Shown: piece after piece, positions 5,641 through 7,085 of the stretch
Position numbering within the stretch: position 1 is the first letter of the stretch
Layout of the letters: each line of letters opens with the position of its first letter
NCBI GenBank assembly: GCA_937875715.1
Contig: CALEHZ010000094.1
Location: 1 to 7,085 of the forward strand
DNA from: an uncultured Campylobacter sp.
GTDB lineage: Bacteria > Campylobacterota > Campylobacteria > Campylobacterales > Campylobacteraceae
Direction of reading: 5' to 3'
DNA: 7,085 nucleotides
Notes under the pieces: model-generated
Seen by the model: only the letters and a program-made list of their open reading frames with translations
Told to the model about the DNA's origin: nothing
Databases searched by the model: none
Made by a program: the position numbers and the translations under genes

Positions 5641-6306
5641 ATGTTTAGTTGGTTAGAAAAAAATCCTTTCTTTTTTGCTGTTTTTGTTTTTGTTTTTATA
5701 GCTTATGCTGGAATTGTAGAGATTTTGCCAGACTTTGCAGAGCGTGCAAGACCTACAAAAGATACTAAGCCTTATAGTGTTTTAGAACTAGCTGGTCGTC
5801 ATATTTATATAAAAGATAGCTGTAATGCCTGCCACTCTCAGCTAATTCGTCCATTTAAATCAGAAACTGATAGATATGGTGCATATAGCTTAAGTGGCGA
5901 GTTCGCATATGATAGACCATTTTTATGGGGCTCAAAAAGAACTGGTCCAGATCTAGCTAGAATTGGTAATTACCGCACAGCTGACTGGCACGAAAATCAT
6001 ATGAAAGACCCTACAAGCGTAGTAGCAGGCTCAATCATGCCAGCTTATAAGCATATGTTTAGCAATAATGCAAACATAGAAACAGCTTATGCTGAGGCTT
6101 TGACTGTTAAAAAGGTATTTAATGTGCCTTATGACACTGCTGATGGTGTAAAACTAGGCAGCTATGATGATGCTAAAAAGCAAGTAATGGATGAGGCAAA
6201 AGTGATTGTCGATCAAATGAAAGATCAAGATGTAAAAGATGCTTTTGCAAAAGGCGAAATACGCGAAATAGTAGCACTAATTGCGTATTTAAATAGCTTA
6301 AAATAA
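5641..6306 (+). CDS. ccoO: cbb3-type cytochrome c oxidase subunit II, mono-haem cytochrome c (CcoO)
   Basis: 221 residues. One N-terminal membrane anchor (about 9-29) is followed by a periplasmic cytochrome c domain. The haem c site is CNACH at residues 61-65 within DSCNACHSQLIRPF, and Met133 in GSIMPAY is the expected distal iron ligand. Other conserved CcoO blocks are YDRPFLWGSKRTGPDLARIG and the C-terminal IREIVALIAYLNSLK helix. CcoO passes electrons from CcoP to the CcoN haem b centre. The segment between the Met ligand and the last helix (about 140-205) is Lys/Asp-rich and contains helical repeats of acidic and basic residues. AAAGGAG lies six bases before the ATG, just after the ccoN stop. 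The length fits CcoO of this bacterial class. Confidence 0.96.
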   Translation: MFSWLEKNPFFFAVFVFVFIAYAGIVEILPDFAERARPTKDTKPYSVLELAGRHIYIKDSCNACHSQLIRPFKSETDRYGAYSLSGEFAYDRPFLWGSKRTGPDLARIGNYRTADWHENHMKDPTSVVAGSIMPAYKHMFSNNANIETAYAEALTVKKVFNVPYDTADGVKLGSYDDAKKQVMDEAKVIVDQMKDQDVKDAFAKGEIREIVALIAYLNSLK

Positions 6307-6314
6307 GGCAAAAA

Positions 6315-6524
6315 ATGAGCGTAGAGACTTTAAAAGAGCTGCAAGGCTATGGATTTTTCGTGCTTTTGGTCTTAATGGTAGTTATTTTGTATAGCTATTG
6401 GTTTCACCTAACTCGCTCGGAAAAAACAGGGCGACGAAATTATGAAAAATACGGGCGCCTAGCACTTGATGATGGGCTTGATGACAAGCCTATTGAAAAC
6501 TCTGCGGAAAATAGGAGCAAATAA
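6315..6524 (+). CDS. ccoQ: cbb3 oxidase accessory subunit CcoQ (FixQ family)
   Basis: 69 residues: a short N-terminus, one membrane span (about 12-32, GYGFFVLLVLMVVILYSYWF) and a charged tail. The position between ccoO and ccoP and the single-span architecture identify CcoQ, a small non-catalytic subunit that stabilises the complex, especially the association of CcoP with the core. It starts eight bases after the ccoO stop, with TAAGG as a weak ribosome binding site. Its last base is shared with the ccoP start (TAATG), so translation of ccoP is probably coupled. The tail after residue 33 is poorly conserved in this family, so the call rests on context plus topology. Confidence 0.88.
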   Translation: MSVETLKELQGYGFFVLLVLMVVILYSYWFHLTRSEKTGRRNYEKYGRLALDDGLDDKPIENSAENRSK

Positions 6525-7085
6525 TGAAATGGTTTAATTTAAGTGATAATGTAAATCTGCTTACTTTCATTGGTGCCATAGCTATTTTAGCAATTACTGC
6601 TGTGGTTGTAATCAGGCTTTTTGGCTTAATGAAAGATAAAAGCGATAAAGGTGAGCTTTCAAGCGAAAATTGGGATGGAATTGGCGAGTATAAAAATCCA
6701 CTTCCTTTTGGTTGGGCTGTGTGCTTTGCTGGTGTGATTATTTGGGCACTTTGGTACTTTTTAGCAGGTTATCCGCTAAACTCATACTCACAAGTTGGCG
6801 AATATAACGAAGAAGTTGCTGCTTACAATGCTAATTTTGAGAAAAAATTCGCAAATATCAGCCATGAAGATTTAATTAAAATGGGCGAACAAGCATTTTT
6901 GGTTCAATGTGCATCTTGCCATGGCGTAGATGCTAGCGGCATAAATGGTAAGGCAGCTGATTTAAATAAATGGGGCACTGAGGCTGCGATTTTAGAAACT
7001 ATTATCAAAGGCTCAAAAGGCTTGAATTTTTCAGGCGGTGAAATGCCAGCTGGTAAAGATTTAGGCGTAGATGATGAGACTGCAA
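6524..7085 (+). CDS. ccoP: cbb3-type cytochrome c oxidase subunit III, di-haem cytochrome c (CcoP), cut by window edge
   Basis: The first 187 codons are present and the 3' part is missing. The protein begins MKWFNLSDNVNLLTFIGAIA. It has two membrane spans, about 12-35 and 62-81. Between them lies WDGIGEYKNPLPFGWAV, a block conserved in CcoP/FixP. The periplasmic domain contains the first haem c motif CASCH at 129-133, and Met174 in GGEMPAG is the probable axial ligand. CcoP normally has a second CxxCH motif, which would lie beyond the window. CcoP receives electrons from soluble cytochrome c or the bc1 complex and hands them to CcoO. AGGAG at 6513-6517, six bases before the ATG, gives a good ribosome binding site, and the start overlaps the ccoQ stop by one base. 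Nothing in the visible part suggests a defect. Confidence 0.95.
   Translation, partial: MKWFNLSDNVNLLTFIGAIAILAITAVVVIRLFGLMKDKSDKGELSSENWDGIGEYKNPLPFGWAVCFAGVIIWALWYFLAGYPLNSYSQVGEYNEEVAAYNANFEKKFANISHEDLIKMGEQAFLVQCASCHGVDASGINGKAADLNKWGTEAAILETIIKGSKGLNFSGGEMPAGKDLGVDDETA

Overview
The window is AT-rich DNA from a member of the Campylobacterota, most likely a Campylobacter species other than C. jejuni. Three things support this: a Campylobacter-type major outer membrane protein (MOMP) N-terminus, promoters with an extended -10 (TGCTATAAT type) preceded by T-rich tracts instead of a -35 box, and a cbb3 oxidase operon in the order ccoN-ccoO-ccoQ-ccoP. The species cannot be fixed from the sequence alone. 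The gene families are all recognisable. I see no phage, transposase, CRISPR array, RNA gene or clearly new system.

Layout: (1) 1-178, minus strand, the first 59 codons of the MOMP porin gene, with its ribosome binding site and promoter in 179-250. (2) 250-451, a divergent intergenic stretch with a good plus-strand promoter for (3) an NhaC-family Na+/H+ antiporter gene (452-2071). (4) 2072-2260, a convergent gap packed with copies of an AT-only inverted repeat built on TGAATTTTA/TAAAATTCA. Pieces of the same repeat also lie just upstream of the antiporter gene. (5) 2261-3914, minus strand, three genes joined by ATGA stop/start overlaps: a CheX-like chemotaxis phosphatase, the flagellar switch protein FliN and the flagellar export protein FliO. 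(6) 3915-4161, a 247-base divergent promoter region. (7) 4162 to the window end, plus strand, ccoNOQP for the cbb3-type cytochrome c oxidase. ccoP is cut by the window edge after its first haem-binding motif.

Functionally, the minus-strand trio serves flagellar motor switching and assembly. CheX would dephosphorylate CheY-P, FliN is part of the C-ring where CheY-P acts, and FliO helps assemble the export gate. The cbb3 operon supplies the high-affinity terminal oxidase of a microaerobe and generates the proton motive force. The antiporter would exchange Na+ and H+ across the same membrane. No intergenic stretch exceeds 300 bases.

The points most worth a second look are the inverted-repeat cluster that brackets the antiporter gene, an in-frame 27-base repeat in fliO made of the same GAATTTT words, and the translational coupling of a CheX-like phosphatase to fliN and fliO.
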